From positions 1-29,782 of the forward strand of contig CALCDJ010000049.1 of the NCBI GenBank assembly GCA_937900135.1: a DNA stretch of 29,782 bases, given 5' to 3'. Source of the stretch: an uncultured Blautia sp. Lineage in GTDB: Bacteria; Bacillota; Clostridia; Lachnospirales; Lachnospiraceae. Position numbers and translations under genes: made by a program. The notes below the pieces were generated by a model, which was given only the letters and a program-made list of their open reading frames with translations, had not been told where the DNA came from and did not search any database. Positions within the stretch are counted from its first letter, which is position 1. Every line of letters starts with the position of its first letter. Below, in pieces: positions 16,837 through 23,033 of this stretch.

Positions 16837-17298
16837 ATGGGCAGTACAGCGTTAGGAGCAGAGAAAGCGGTTATTTTTATCAGCGATGCACATGAAAAAT
16901 TCTACTATGAGAAATTGAAAGAGGTCAGGTATCAGGACGTGTACCACAAAGCGCTTGTCTATTGTCTTGGTATCAGTAATGACACAAGAAGGAATGTTAA
17001 AAGCATTTATGATTTTAAGACAGGCAACGTAAAAACGGAATGCCTGCATGAAGGATGGCAGACCAGCGGAAGCGTAAAGGTAGTCAGAATGGCGTTCAAC
17101 CTATACTGCAATGGTACGCCAAGCGTTCTTGATTACGATGATGCGGAGAAACAGGTGGACGAGTGCAGGAATTACACAGTGGAGGAACTGTTCTGCTGTG
17201 CCTACGCACCTTATTTTTGGCAGGCGGTACAGATACGGTATCCGGAGTACGCAACGTATAACCACAATCTGTATGCCATGTTTGGAGGACAGGATTGA
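16837..17298 (+). CDS. DUF6075-like element protein
   Basis: This 153-residue protein resembles small proteins annotated DUF6075 that open the maintenance block of Tn1549-like elements; the family name is from memory. It contains FISDAHEKFYYEKLK near the start, a middle with RNVKSIYDFKTGNVKTECL, and several Cys and Tyr residues near the end (ELFCCAYAPYFWQAVQIRYPEY). The pattern suggests a compact globular protein of unknown activity. ATG 16837 is preferred to the in-frame ATG 16822 because GGAGGA at 16824-16829 is an ideal ribosome binding site for it and would lie inside the coding region otherwise. Its stop overlaps the next start (TGATG). The function is unknown. Confidence 0.8.
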   Translation: MGSTALGAEKAVIFISDAHEKFYYEKLKEVRYQDVYHKALVYCLGISNDTRRNVKSIYDFKTGNVKTECLHEGWQTSGSVKVVRMAFNLYCNGTPSVLDYDDAEKQVDECRNYTVEELFCCAYAPYFWQAVQIRYPEYATYNHNLYAMFGGQD

Positions 17299-17474
17299 TG
17301 TTAAAAGTCAGGCTTATGGGAACAAAGAACGATATTAAGTGGTTCGGGAAGATTTTACAGAGAAATTCCAAAATTGAAGTGACGGAGTTTTCTGATTTGT
17401 TCCCGAACAAAGGGACAAAGAAATATTACAGGGCTTATGTGGAAGTCAGGAAAAGCAATGTAAAAGAATCATAG
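17298..17474 (+). CDS. small DUF3970-like protein
   Basis: A 58-residue reading frame begins at ATG 17298, overlapping the preceding stop by one base (TGATG), so its translation is probably coupled. It reads MLKVRLMGTKNDIKWFGKIL at the start and contains EVTEFSDLFPNKGTKKYYRAY, matching my memory of the DUF3970 family found beside DUF6075 and ParA in these elements. It would form a small alpha/beta domain. No function is known. It has no upstream ribosome binding site of its own beyond GGAGGA within the end of the previous gene (17284-17289). Confidence 0.72.
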   Translation: MLKVRLMGTKNDIKWFGKILQRNSKIEVTEFSDLFPNKGTKKYYRAYVEVRKSNVKES

Positions 17475-17497
17475 CAGAAGCAAAGGAGAATTTAATC

Positions 17498-18283
17498 ATG
17501 TGTAAAATAATCGCAATCGCAAACCAGAAAGGCGGAGTGGGCAAGACCACCACAACAAGCAATTTAGGGATAGGACTGGCAAAACAGGGTAAAAAAGTGC
17601 TGTTAATAGACGCAGACGCACAGGGAAGCCTTACTGCAAGTCTTGGCTATACAGAGCCGGATACTTTGGAAGTCACGCTTGCAACCATTATGGGGGATTT
17701 AATCAATGACGAGGAAGTAGAGCCGACAGAGGGTATCCTGCACCATGAGGAGGGGATAGACCTTATGCCGGGGAATATTGAATTATCCGGTCTGGAGGTT
17801 TCCCTTGTGAATGTCATGAGCCGGGAAACGATACTGAGGTCATACATAGAGATAGTCAGGGAAAGTTACGACTATATCCTGATAGACTGTATGCCCTCTT
17901 TGGGCATGATTACCATAAATGCCCTTGCCTGTGCTGACAGCATACTGATACCCGTACAGGCGGCGTATCTGCCCGTCAAAGGCTTGCAGCAGCTCATTAA
18001 GACAGTTGGTAAGGTAAAGCGGCAGATTAACCCGAAGCTGGAGATTGAGGGCATTTTACTGACAATGGTGGACAGCCGGACGAACTATGCAAAGGACATC
18101 AGTTCCATGCTGAAGGAAGCCTATGGGGGAAGTGTAAGGATATTTACGAATAGTATCCCTATTTCGGTAAGGGCGGCGGAGATTTCTGCGGAAGGTGTCA
18201 GCATTTACAGGCATGATCCAAAAGGGAAGGCAGCGGCAGCTTATGATTCTCTGACAAGGGAGGTGCTTGGAAATGGGCAGTAA
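17498..18283 (+). CDS. parA: ParA/Soj-family partition ATPase
   Basis: The 261-residue protein is a deviant-Walker ATPase of the ParA/MinD superfamily. KGGVGKTT is at 11-18 with the signature lysine K11. Switch I follows (DADAQGSLTASLG near 39-51), and then DCMPSLGMITINAL near 130 in place of the usual Walker B D-x-P-P. It would segregate or stabilise the excised circular form of the element with the adjacent ParB. Start ATG 17498 has AAAGGAG about 9 nt upstream. The end overlaps ParB by 11 nt, a classic parAB arrangement. No N-terminal HTH is present, so autoregulation would need another protein. Confidence 0.95.
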   Translation: MCKIIAIANQKGGVGKTTTTSNLGIGLAKQGKKVLLIDADAQGSLTASLGYTEPDTLEVTLATIMGDLINDEEVEPTEGILHHEEGIDLMPGNIELSGLEVSLVNVMSRETILRSYIEIVRESYDYILIDCMPSLGMITINALACADSILIPVQAAYLPVKGLQQLIKTVGKVKRQINPKLEIEGILLTMVDSRTNYAKDISSMLKEAYGGSVRIFTNSIPISVRAAEISAEGVSIYRHDPKGKAAAAYDSLTREVLGNGQ

Positions 18284-19169
18284 TGCAAAAGCAGGAAGCG
18301 CATCAAAAGTTAAGATAGAGAAATTTGAGGATTTATTCGGCGGTTCTGCGGGGCGGGGAAGCTCCGCAGAGCAGATTATCAATGCGCCGCTTGCAGACCT
18401 TCATACATTCAAAGACCACCCTTTCCGGGTGGTGGATGATGAGAAGATGGAGGAAACAACGGAGAGTATCCGCCAGTATGGTGTGCTTGTTCCGGGCATT
18501 GCAAGACCGAGGGCGGGCGGCGGCTATGAAATCATAGCCGGACACCGCAGGAAACGGGGTTCAGAGCTTGCCGGGAAGACGGAAATGCCTGTGATTGTCC
18601 GCAATTATACCGATGATGAAGCGACAATTATCATGGTGGACTCCAACATTCAGAGGGAGGACATTTTACCAAGCGAAAAGGCGAGAGCCTATAAGATGAA
18701 GTATGAAGCCATGAAGCATCAGGGGAAAAAGTCAGGGAGGAACACCCTTGATGAAGTCGGGGAAGCTGCTGGGGAGAATGCGAAAAAGGTTCAGCGGTAT
18801 ATATGGCTGTCAAGGCTTTCCGATGAGCTTCTTGAAATGGTGGACACTAAAAAATTAGGTTTTTCACAGGGCGTAGATATATCCTTTCTGACGGAGGAGG
18901 CACAGCAGTGGGTGCAGGCTGTCATTGAGGAGCAGGGATGCAGTGTCAGCATGGTACAGTCCGGAAAACTGAAAGAATATGGCAAAAGCGGCGAGCTGAC
19001 ATTGGCAATGGTTAAGCTGATTTTGTCAGAAGAAAAGCCGAAGGAAAGAAAAATCACTATAAAATCAGACAAGATTGGCGAATACTTTTCAGACAGCTAT
19101 TCCAATGAGGAGATTGAAAACATCATTATTTCGCTTCTTGATAAATGGAAAGAGGAAGGGGCTGTTTGA
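18273..19169 (+). CDS. parB: ParB/Spo0J-like partition protein
   Basis: The 298-residue protein carries a ParB/sulfiredoxin-type N-terminal domain (about 36-130). It has the CTP-binding region with GHRRKR at 90-95 (the usual box is GERRxR) and VDSNIQREDILPSEKA near 117-132. An HTH/KorB-like region follows (about 130-220), with VQRYIWLSRLSDELLEMVD and a chromosome-ParB style centre. ATG 18273 is chosen because GGGAGG at 18258-18263 sits 9 nt upstream; a TTG two codons earlier is also in frame. A parS-type centromere was not recognised nearby. It pairs with ParA upstream; the two probably maintain the element during replication or excision. Confidence 0.92.
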   Translation: MGSNAKAGSASKVKIEKFEDLFGGSAGRGSSAEQIINAPLADLHTFKDHPFRVVDDEKMEETTESIRQYGVLVPGIARPRAGGGYEIIAGHRRKRGSELAGKTEMPVIVRNYTDDEATIIMVDSNIQREDILPSEKARAYKMKYEAMKHQGKKSGRNTLDEVGEAAGENAKKVQRYIWLSRLSDELLEMVDTKKLGFSQGVDISFLTEEAQQWVQAVIEEQGCSVSMVQSGKLKEYGKSGELTLAMVKLILSEEKPKERKITIKSDKIGEYFSDSYSNEEIENIIISLLDKWKEEGAV

Positions 19170-19171
19170 TA

Positions 19172-20356
19172 ATGGGATACTTAACAAGCGGAAACATAAT
19201 TGTTGACGCAATGGGTTCCATAAATATTACCGGAAACATTATTCCCGCTGTCTGGTACAGGACAATCACAAAGGAGAATGGGAAACCATATCTCCTTGCG
19301 ATTGTTATTCTGGCAGATATTGTTTACTGGTACCGCCCTTCTGAGGTGCGGGATCAGGGAACCGGACATATCCTCGGCTGGAAAAAGAAATTTTCAGAAG
19401 ATATTCTAAGGCAGAGCTATCAGTATTATGCGGATTTATTTGGAGAATCTAAGAAAACAATTAAAACCGCAATGGATAAATTGGAAAAATTACAGGTAAT
19501 CAGGAGGGAGTTCCGGACAGTCAGTTATGGAGATGGGCTTGTCTGTAATAATGTGATGTATGTGGAACTGAAACCGGATATGCTGTACCAACTGACATTT
19601 CCAGAGGAAATCCCTGCAATGGACGGATTGGACGATTCAGGTGCAGGTGCGTCTGATGATAAAACGGGAGGGAGACTCCCTACAAAATCGGATGCCCCTA
19701 TGGAAATTTTGGGAGGGAGGGGTATCCAGAACGGGACACAGGTATCGACAAACTTGGATACAGGTCATGACGAAATGGGAAATACCCTCCTGCCGAAAAC
19801 AGATACAGGTCTGCACCAAAACGGGGGGACAAATACAAATACTTCTGCAAATATTTCTGGCGGAGAATCCTATCCAATCAATCAATCTGCACAGGAGATA
19901 AAAGAAAAACAGGGCAAGCCAGATAATGATATGATTGATGTGATGGATGATGCCAACGCCTACATGGAAATCATCAAAGAAAATATTGAGTATGAGCATC
20001 ACATGAAATATGGTGACTGGAGCGAAAAGGGGCTGTATGAGGAACTTTATGAGGTGATCTGCGAGATTGTGTGCGTGAAGCGAAGGACGGTAAAGGTCAA
20101 TGGGGAGGATTACCCTTATGAGCTTGTGAAGTCAAAATTCCTGAAGCTGAACAGCTCCCATTTGGAGTATGTGATTGGCTGCATGAAGGAAACCACAACC
20201 AAGATAACTAACATCAGGGCGTACATGGTGACTGCCCTCTACAATGCGCCGAATACCATGAACCACTATTACCAGCAGTTGGTACAGTATGATATGTATG
20301 GTGGAGGGTGGCAGGAAAAGGGATTATTTAATCCCGAACCGGAAGGAGATAGATAA
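19172..20356 (+). CDS. DUF6017 / RepA-like replication initiator
   Basis: The 394-residue protein has an N-terminal winged-helix-like region (about 1-140). It includes AIVILADIVYWYRPSEV and FGESKKTIKTAMDKLEKLQVIRREF, the latter looking like a recognition helix. A low-complexity Gly/Asn/Thr-rich linker follows (about 145-255), and then a C-terminal block (about 265-394; LVKSKFLKLNSSHLEYVIGCMKE, IRAYMVTALYNAPNTMNHYY) that matches the DUF6017 domain of RepA-N-like proteins of these ICEs. It probably supports autonomous replication of the circular intermediate. ATG 19172 lies 2 nt after the parB stop with GAGGAAGG upstream. Replication initiation is inferred from the family and the parAB context. 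Confidence 0.82.
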   Translation: MGYLTSGNIIVDAMGSINITGNIIPAVWYRTITKENGKPYLLAIVILADIVYWYRPSEVRDQGTGHILGWKKKFSEDILRQSYQYYADLFGESKKTIKTAMDKLEKLQVIRREFRTVSYGDGLVCNNVMYVELKPDMLYQLTFPEEIPAMDGLDDSGAGASDDKTGGRLPTKSDAPMEILGGRGIQNGTQVSTNLDTGHDEMGNTLLPKTDTGLHQNGGTNTNTSANISGGESYPINQSAQEIKEKQGKPDNDMIDVMDDANAYMEIIKENIEYEHHMKYGDWSEKGLYEELYEVICEIVCVKRRTVKVNGEDYPYELVKSKFLKLNSSHLEYVIGCMKETTTKITNIRAYMVTALYNAPNTMNHYYQQLVQYDMYGGGWQEKGLFNPEPEGDR

Positions 20357-21010
20357 ATGGAGTCAATGCGTGATGTTGACCGGGTAATGGAACGGGAGGT
20401 TGCAAAGGGAAGCTGCCCATTAAGGTTTGTGAAAATAGATTTCAGCGATTCCCCTTATCAGGAGATTGCATCAAGGGAAAAGCTGTTAGAGGTACTGTCC
20501 TACCTGTTGCGGACAGGCGATTATGGCAGGTTTGCCGGGAAAGGGACGGGGAATAATGTTTACATGGATATGAAAGGCAAAAAAGCAGCTTTCAAGCGTA
20601 CCCGTTCTTTTATTGACCGGAATAACATATTTTCCGCAATCCGCAGGTATGGGAAGAAAATAAAGCCAGATTTTGACGGGCATACTTATCTGGAAACAGT
20701 GCGGTGCTACTTTGAACTGCCGGAAGGGGAACAGGAAAAGTACCGGGTAACTTATGACGGGCAGGAAACATTCGCTTTCCCTATGTCAGATAAATATATC
20801 CTCGGACTTTACACGCACTGTATCTCGGCAAGGCGGGCAGTATCGGCGGATATGGATATTTCAGGCACAGACTTTTCAGATAAAGAACAGGGCATTGCCA
20901 GTCTGGAGGGAGTGCGTAACGTGCTGTTCCAGTGCCTTTTGTTTGACACGATAAAATGCGGGGAAGCTATGTTATATGCTGACCTCTGCACGATTTACTG
21001 TTTAAAATGA
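20357..21010 (+). CDS. uncharacterised element protein, 217 residues
   Basis: I do not recognise a family. The protein begins at ATG 20357, directly abutting the previous stop, with GGAAGGAGAT just upstream. It is soluble and of mixed composition. Notable segments are LLEVLSYLLRTGDYGRFAGK, a basic stretch near 75-100 (MKGKKAAFKRTRSFIDRNN then RRYGKKIKPDF) that might contact nucleic acid, and a cysteine-containing C-terminus (LFQCLLFDTIKCGEAM ... CTIYCLK). No membrane segment or signal peptide is visible. Its tight linkage to the DUF6017 gene suggests it acts with replication or partition functions, which is inference only. Confidence 0.72.
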   Translation: MESMRDVDRVMEREVAKGSCPLRFVKIDFSDSPYQEIASREKLLEVLSYLLRTGDYGRFAGKGTGNNVYMDMKGKKAAFKRTRSFIDRNNIFSAIRRYGKKIKPDFDGHTYLETVRCYFELPEGEQEKYRVTYDGQETFAFPMSDKYILGLYTHCISARRAVSADMDISGTDFSDKEQGIASLEGVRNVLFQCLLFDTIKCGEAMLYADLCTIYCLK

Positions 21011-21018
21011 AATAGGTA

Positions 21019-21043
21019 ACTTTTGGACTTTTTGTCCAGAAGT
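21019..21043 (+). repeat. interrupted palindrome copy R1 (T5 loop)
   Basis: Arm ACTTTTGGAC (21019-21028), loop TTTTT, arm GTCCAGAAGT (21034-21043). The single arm mismatch is a G-U pair in RNA, so all ten positions can pair. Three nt later comes AAGGAG (21047-21052), then 5 nt, then ATG 21058. Confidence 0.92.
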
Positions 21044-21057
21044 GGGAAGGAGCATAT

Positions 21058-21426
21058 ATGGCAGAAAAATATATTACGGAAGAACAACGGGCAAGATGCC
21101 GGAAGATTGCGGATGCGTTCGCAGAACTGTATGACCTGACCGATGTGGTGGTAGCGGATGCCGGACGGTTCGGGTTTGTCCGTCTGCAATGGTTCAGCGA
21201 GGGAGAAGGTTTTGATTCGGCAATGGTTTTTTCGGACGGTGGAGAACTGTTTGAGGAACTGTGGCGGATATGGTATGAACATGAAGTTTTAACACCTGTG
21301 TTGGGAACGCCGCTTGCGGAGCTTGACTATGACGAGATATTCCAGACGCTTTCCAAAGACAGGCAGGAGGAAATATCGGAGAAAAAGAAGTATTTCCTTG
21401 ACCAATGCAAAGATGCTTTCGGTTAA
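21058..21426 (+). CDS. uncharacterised element protein, 122 residues
   Basis: This acidic, soluble protein has no family I can name. It starts MAEKYITEEQRARCRKIADA and contains DVVVADAGRFGFVRLQWFSEGEGFDSAMVF split by turns, suggesting a beta-sheet. A helical end follows (ELFEELWRIWYEHEVLTPVLG; DYDEIFQTLSKDRQEEISEKK). The start ATG 21058 has an ideal AAGGAG 5 nt upstream, and that site is itself preceded by the R1 palindrome. This makes translational control by the hairpin possible. Similar small acidic proteins occur in the same slot of Tn1549-like elements as far as I recall, but with no assigned function. Transfer control or host-interaction roles are equally open. Confidence 0.72.
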   Translation: MAEKYITEEQRARCRKIADAFAELYDLTDVVVADAGRFGFVRLQWFSEGEGFDSAMVFSDGGELFEELWRIWYEHEVLTPVLGTPLAELDYDEIFQTLSKDRQEEISEKKKYFLDQCKDAFG

Positions 21427-21449
21427 TCAGCAGATATGTTTCTCCCAAG

Positions 21450-21478
21450 TTGTGTTCCCGCTAAAAACAAGTTATAAT
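21450..21478 (+). promoter_or_regulatory. candidate internal promoter in the element
   Basis: TATAAT (21473-21478) is a perfect -10 with TTGTGT (21450-21455) 17 nt upstream. It would drive the 66-residue gene that starts at 21513, with a leader of about 30 nt. Confidence 0.6.
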
Positions 21479-21512
21479 GGTGCTGACAAATCGGGATTCG
21501 AGGAGGACAAAA

Positions 21513-21713
21513 ATGGAATATACAAAGGATGATTTAATTGAAGCAAAAAGGCAAATTGATTCAACATTGCATAAGTTACGAGAAACAATAATAACCTTTG
21601 AATCAAAAGAAAATTCAGAAAGATATAAGTCGCAAATCACTTTGGCGAAAAGACGAGTAAGAGCTTTTGAAATAGCAAATCACTTTATAGAAAATGAGAT
21701 TGAAAACAGTTAG
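21513..21713 (+). CDS. small helical element protein, 66 residues
   Basis: The 66-residue product, beginning MEYTKDDLIEAKRQIDSTLH, is almost entirely helical and charged. It probably forms a helical hairpin or coiled coil (LHKLRETIITFESKE then RYKSQITLAKRRVRAFEIAN). ATG 21513 has AGGAGG at 21501-21506; the frame is open further upstream but that site fixes the start. Its base composition is clearly more AT-rich than the genes on either side, and it has its own promoter and a downstream hairpin, so it looks like an independently acquired single-gene unit. Small proteins of this appearance are widespread in Firmicutes mobile elements; the function is unknown. Confidence 0.75.
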   Translation: MEYTKDDLIEAKRQIDSTLHKLRETIITFESKENSERYKSQITLAKRRVRAFEIANHFIENEIENS

Positions 21714-21744
21714 TTAATTTCTAATTTATAGAGTAATTAATGGG

Positions 21745-21790
21745 AACGCTTTTCCGAAAAGGGAGATATTTTACAATCCCAGAGCGTTTT
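21745..21790 (+). terminator. hairpin terminator after the 66-residue gene
   Basis: AACGCT (21745-21750) pairs with AGCGTT (21783-21788), followed by TT. Two inner stems are possible: CTTTT/AAAAG around 21749-21761, and GGGA/TCCC at 21761-21764 and 21777-21780. The composite structure would end transcripts of the small gene. A possible extended -10 (TGT then TAAAAT, 21795-21800) lies just beyond. Confidence 0.5.
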
Positions 21791-21834
21791 CTGTTAAAAT
21801 AGACCGTATCAGGATAAAGGCAGGAGTGGTGTAT

Positions 21835-22365
21835 TTGGGAAACAGGAAGCGGCTGAAAAGGGTGGACAGGACATATAAAGATTTAAAGCAGAAACAGAAA
21901 GCAAAGATAGCGGACGGTATGTTTGAAAAGACCTGTGACTATTACAGGAAGCATGGCAAGATGCCGGAAGGAGAGGACTGTGAAAAAATTGCGAGACAAA
22001 TCTACCAGAGGGTAAAGGGGTTAGCGGAAAAGGCTTCCTTTGATGAAATATACAGTCTGTATCTTTACCGATTGCCGCGTTATGAAACAAGTATAGCGGA
22101 GAATGGGCTTCCGGAAAAGGCAGAGGAAAAGAAAGACGATACAGACAAGCCAAAAACCAAGAAAAAGGGTATGAGCAGAAAGGTATGCCCGAACTGCGGT
22201 AGGAAGATGAAACAGCAGTTTATCGGTTTGCAGCACTGTAAATGCGGCATGAGTTGGAAGAAAGATATAGGATATTTTGAGCGTACCGGGGATATGGTCT
22301 TTGCTTTGGAACGCAGGAAAGTCGGGAAAAAGACGAAGCAGTGTCCGGTGATCCGGTACAGGTAA
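21835..22365 (+). CDS. basic protein with C-terminal zinc ribbon
   Basis: This protein of about 176 residues is strongly basic at its start (GNRKRLKRVDRTYKDLKQKQ) and has a helical N-terminal two thirds. A Lys-rich linker (KKDDTDKPKTKKKG) leads to a four-cysteine zinc ribbon, CPNCG then CKCG, near residues 127-146. Start codon: I prefer TTG 21835, which is 8 nt after AGGAG (21822-21826); GTG at 21826 or 21829 would overlap that site. Zinc ribbons joined to basic helices usually bind DNA or RNA, so a nucleic-acid role is plausible but not shown. It is followed by a strong terminator, so it ends a transcription unit. I do not recognise a named family. Confidence 0.7.
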   Translation: MGNRKRLKRVDRTYKDLKQKQKAKIADGMFEKTCDYYRKHGKMPEGEDCEKIARQIYQRVKGLAEKASFDEIYSLYLYRLPRYETSIAENGLPEKAEEKKDDTDKPKTKKKGMSRKVCPNCGRKMKQQFIGLQHCKCGMSWKKDIGYFERTGDMVFALERRKVGKKTKQCPVIRYR

Positions 22366-22386
22366 ATTGAATATGGTAAACAGCGT

Positions 22387-22433
22387 AAGGGCAGTTATAG
22401 ACCGTAAACAGCGGTTTGTAGCTGCCCTTTTTG
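22387..22433 (+). terminator. strong rho-independent terminator
   Basis: AAGGGCAG (22387-22394) pairs with CTGCCCTT (22422-22429), and ACCG (22401-22404) pairs with CGGT (22412-22415). The intervening bases are also largely complementary, allowing G-U pairs. The stem is followed by TTTT. It separates the zinc-ribbon gene from the transfer block. Confidence 0.85.
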
Positions 22434-22443
22434 CATTTAGGAA

Positions 22444-22468
22444 ACTTTTGGACTTTTTGACCAGAAGT
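22444..22468 (+). repeat. interrupted palindrome copy R2 (T5 loop)
   Basis: Arm ACTTTTGGAC (22444-22453), loop TTTTT, arm GACCAGAAGT (22459-22468); one extra base differs from the other copies. As in R1, exactly 3 nt separate it from AAGGAG (22472-22477), then 5 nt, then ATG 22483. Confidence 0.9.
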
Positions 22469-22482
22469 GGAAAGGAGAGTTT

Positions 22483-22521
22483 ATGAAATATCTGCTTTAC
22501 AGGCTGTATGTCCCACCCTGA
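22483..22521 (+). CDS. possible 12-residue leader peptide
   Basis: ATG 22483 has an ideal AAGGAG 5 nt upstream and opens a 12-codon frame (MKYLLYRLYVPP, then TGA) placed 35 nt before pcfB. It could be a leader peptide, the stub of a lost gene, or untranslated. The unusually good ribosome binding site is the only support. Confidence 0.3.
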   Translation: MKYLLYRLYVPP

Positions 22522-22556
22522 CGGGGGTACAGCAATAAAGAAGAAGGAGGAAAACC

Positions 22557-23033
22557 ATGCAGGAGGAAGTGACACAGAAAACGATTGCCCTTGTGTTTAA
22601 ATCTTCCCGGCTGACTACCGATGTGCTGAAAAAGGCAATGAAGATGTATCTGGAACACCGGAAACAGGGAAAACAGGCATCACATGGGAAAATGTCAGTG
22701 AAAGATCTGGTCGGTCAGGGTATGGGTGCTTCGAGCATTGAGGTGACGGATAACAACATCAAGTCTTTTGAGAGAGTGGCGAGGAAATACAATGTAGACT
22801 TTGCTGTGAAGAAGGATAAGACGGTTGCACCGCCGAAGTATATGGTATTTTTCAAGGGCAAGGATGCCGATGTGATTACGCAGGCATTTAAGGAATTTGT
22901 AAAGGTTAATGAGAAAAAGCATAACCGCATCTCTGTAAAGGAGAAGCTGGCAGAGTTCCGGGAGCAGTTGGGGAAGGACAAAAACCGGGAGCGGGCAAGG
23001 GAACACCAGAAGGACAGGGGGCAGTCATTATGA
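22557..23033 (+). CDS. PcfB family (DUF3801) protein
   Basis: The 158-residue soluble protein matches the PcfB/DUF3801 family. It starts EEVTQKTIALVFKSSRLT and contains the characteristic LTTDVLKKAMKMYLEHRKQ, the SIEVTDNNIKSFERVARKYNVD region and KYMVFFKGKDADVITQAF. A highly charged tail follows (about 125-158). PcfB is encoded beside the coupling protein in Gram-positive conjugative systems (first described on pCF10) and is needed for transfer, probably as an accessory factor of the relaxosome or coupling protein. ATG 22557 follows GGAGGAAAA. It overlaps VirD4 by 4 nt (ATGA), which fits a stoichiometric partnership. Confidence 0.9.
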   Translation: MQEEVTQKTIALVFKSSRLTTDVLKKAMKMYLEHRKQGKQASHGKMSVKDLVGQGMGASSIEVTDNNIKSFERVARKYNVDFAVKKDKTVAPPKYMVFFKGKDADVITQAFKEFVKVNEKKHNRISVKEKLAEFREQLGKDKNRERAREHQKDRGQSL

